DNA from: Cornus controversa
Taxonomy: Eukaryota > Streptophyta > Magnoliopsida > Cornales > Cornaceae
Direction of reading: 5' to 3'
NCBI GenBank assembly: GCA_026545225.1
Contig: CM048847.1
Coordinates: 14,255,835-14,319,834 of the forward strand
Length of the DNA stretch: 64,000 bases
Position 1 is the first letter of the stretch; each line of letters opens with the position of its first letter. Below are positions 63,804 through 64,000 of the stretch, piece after piece. Under the pieces are notes generated by a model, which made no database searches, was not told the origin of the DNA, and was given only the letters and a program-made list of their open reading frames with translations. The translations under genes were made by a program, and so were the position numbers.

Positions 63804-64000
63804 ATGGTTGGTAGCTTGCAAATTGTTTCCTTTAGATGTCGAAACGGTCGAATTTGGAACAAAGCACCATACGGTTGTGATGAAGATTGGATTGACAGGT
63901 TCGTCACTTCTTTTGGATGCTTTGATGGTCTAATTTGGAAAGAACAAACTTACGATTCTGATTATGACACAACTTCTCAAGCAATGGGGTTTTTGAATCA
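63804..64000. repeat. Right-edge partial monomer
   Basis: The last copy is cut after about 197 bp, within subunit 2, at GGGGTTTTTGAATCA. It carries the GGAAAGAACAAAC allele that is also seen near 38907, 44793, 49945 and 55100. The array continues beyond the window on the right. Confidence 0.95.

Larger units (their letters stand above)
1..64000. repeat. Satellite DNA array, monomer about 736 bp, about 87 head-to-tail copies
   Basis: The whole window is one tandem array. Using the ATG in the junction motif AAGTTTAAAATGGTTG as an arbitrary phase mark, copies begin at 485, 1220, 1956, 2690, 3428, 4166, 4903, 5640, 6378, 7112, 7849, 8584, 9321, 10058, 10793, 11528, 12266, 13001, 13738, 14475, 15210, 15945, 16682, 17420, 18156, 18891, 19626, 20363, 21101, 21838, 22573, 23308, 24045, 24783, 25518, 26255, 26993, 27730, 28465, 29200, 29937, 30675, 31410, 32147, 32885, 33620, 34357, 35092, 35827, 36562, 37299, 38037, 38772, 39508, 40243, 40978, 41713, 42450, 43185, 43923, 44658, 45394, 46129, 46864, 47599, 48336, 49074, 49812, 50549, 51284, 52019, 52754, 53491, 54229, 54967, 55704, 56439, 57174, 57909, 58646, 59384, 60120, 60856, 61593, 62330, 63068 and 63804. 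Spacing is 734-738 bp, mean 736.3 bp. All copies are in direct orientation and nothing interrupts them. The family is not one I recognise. Composition is A+T rich by eye. Confidence 0.98.

Noticed and set aside
1..64000. CRISPR array
   Set aside because: Repeats are long and directly adjacent, with no unique spacers between short repeats, and no cas-like genes are present.
1..64000. Transposon or retrotransposon (terminal repeats, integrase, reverse transcriptase)
   Set aside because: No inverted or long terminal repeats, no target-site duplications and no enzyme motifs were seen in any frame. All similarity is direct and tandem.
1..64000. rDNA, 5S, tRNA or histone tandem cluster
   Set aside because: The monomer contains no rRNA-like conserved stretch, no internal A/B promoter boxes that I could recognise and no histone reading frame.
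1..64000. Telomeric or simple-sequence repeats
   Set aside because: No TTAGGG, TTTAGGG or other short-motif runs. The longest simple tracts are seven T (GCGATAGTTTTTTTG) and seven A.

Overview
The window is one uninterrupted array of a tandemly repeated satellite DNA. From base 1 to base 64000 I find no unique sequence, no recognisable gene, no RNA gene, no transposon and no CRISPR. About 87 head-to-tail copies of a 734-738 bp monomer fill it, all in the same orientation. The first and last copies are cut by the window edges, so the array is longer than 64 kb. This points to a eukaryotic chromosome, most likely heterochromatin (pericentromeric, subtelomeric or interstitial). I do not recognise the satellite family and cannot name a species or kingdom. 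No telomere-like tract, rDNA or canonical CENP-B box was seen to place it further.

The repeat is nested. Recurring landmarks of the form (a/t)(c/t)GGT(c/t)nnAnTTnnG split each monomer into six related subunits with spacings of about 81, 142, 87, 140, 142 and 143 bp. The basic unit is therefore about 142 bp, and the first and third subunits are shortened forms that lost different internal segments. Three sites with 1-bp length differences explain most of the 735-738 bp spread.

Above the monomer are multi-monomer blocks, recognised by shared rare variants at a fixed offset. Bases 1-7,700 hold short-range duplications of one to four monomers. A six-monomer block (offset 4,417 bp) is doubled across 7,697-15,836. 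An eight-monomer block (5,892 bp) is doubled across 19,073-30,856. A three-monomer block (2,210 bp) is doubled across 29,781-34,200. An eight-monomer block (5,886 bp) is doubled across 37,143-48,496. A seven-monomer block (5,155 bp) is present about 2.7 times across 45,657-59,690. From 59,690 to the end, monomers are mosaics of types seen earlier.

Chimeric monomers at block edges show crossover intervals mapped to 35-113 bp. The array therefore records repeated unequal exchange or amplification with different block sizes.

Many open frames of 60-197 codons exist, but they are by-products of the repeat. They occur on both strands, overlap one another, carry conserved internal stops in the sibling subunits, and are broken by the 1-bp length variants. 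I annotate no protein-coding gene.
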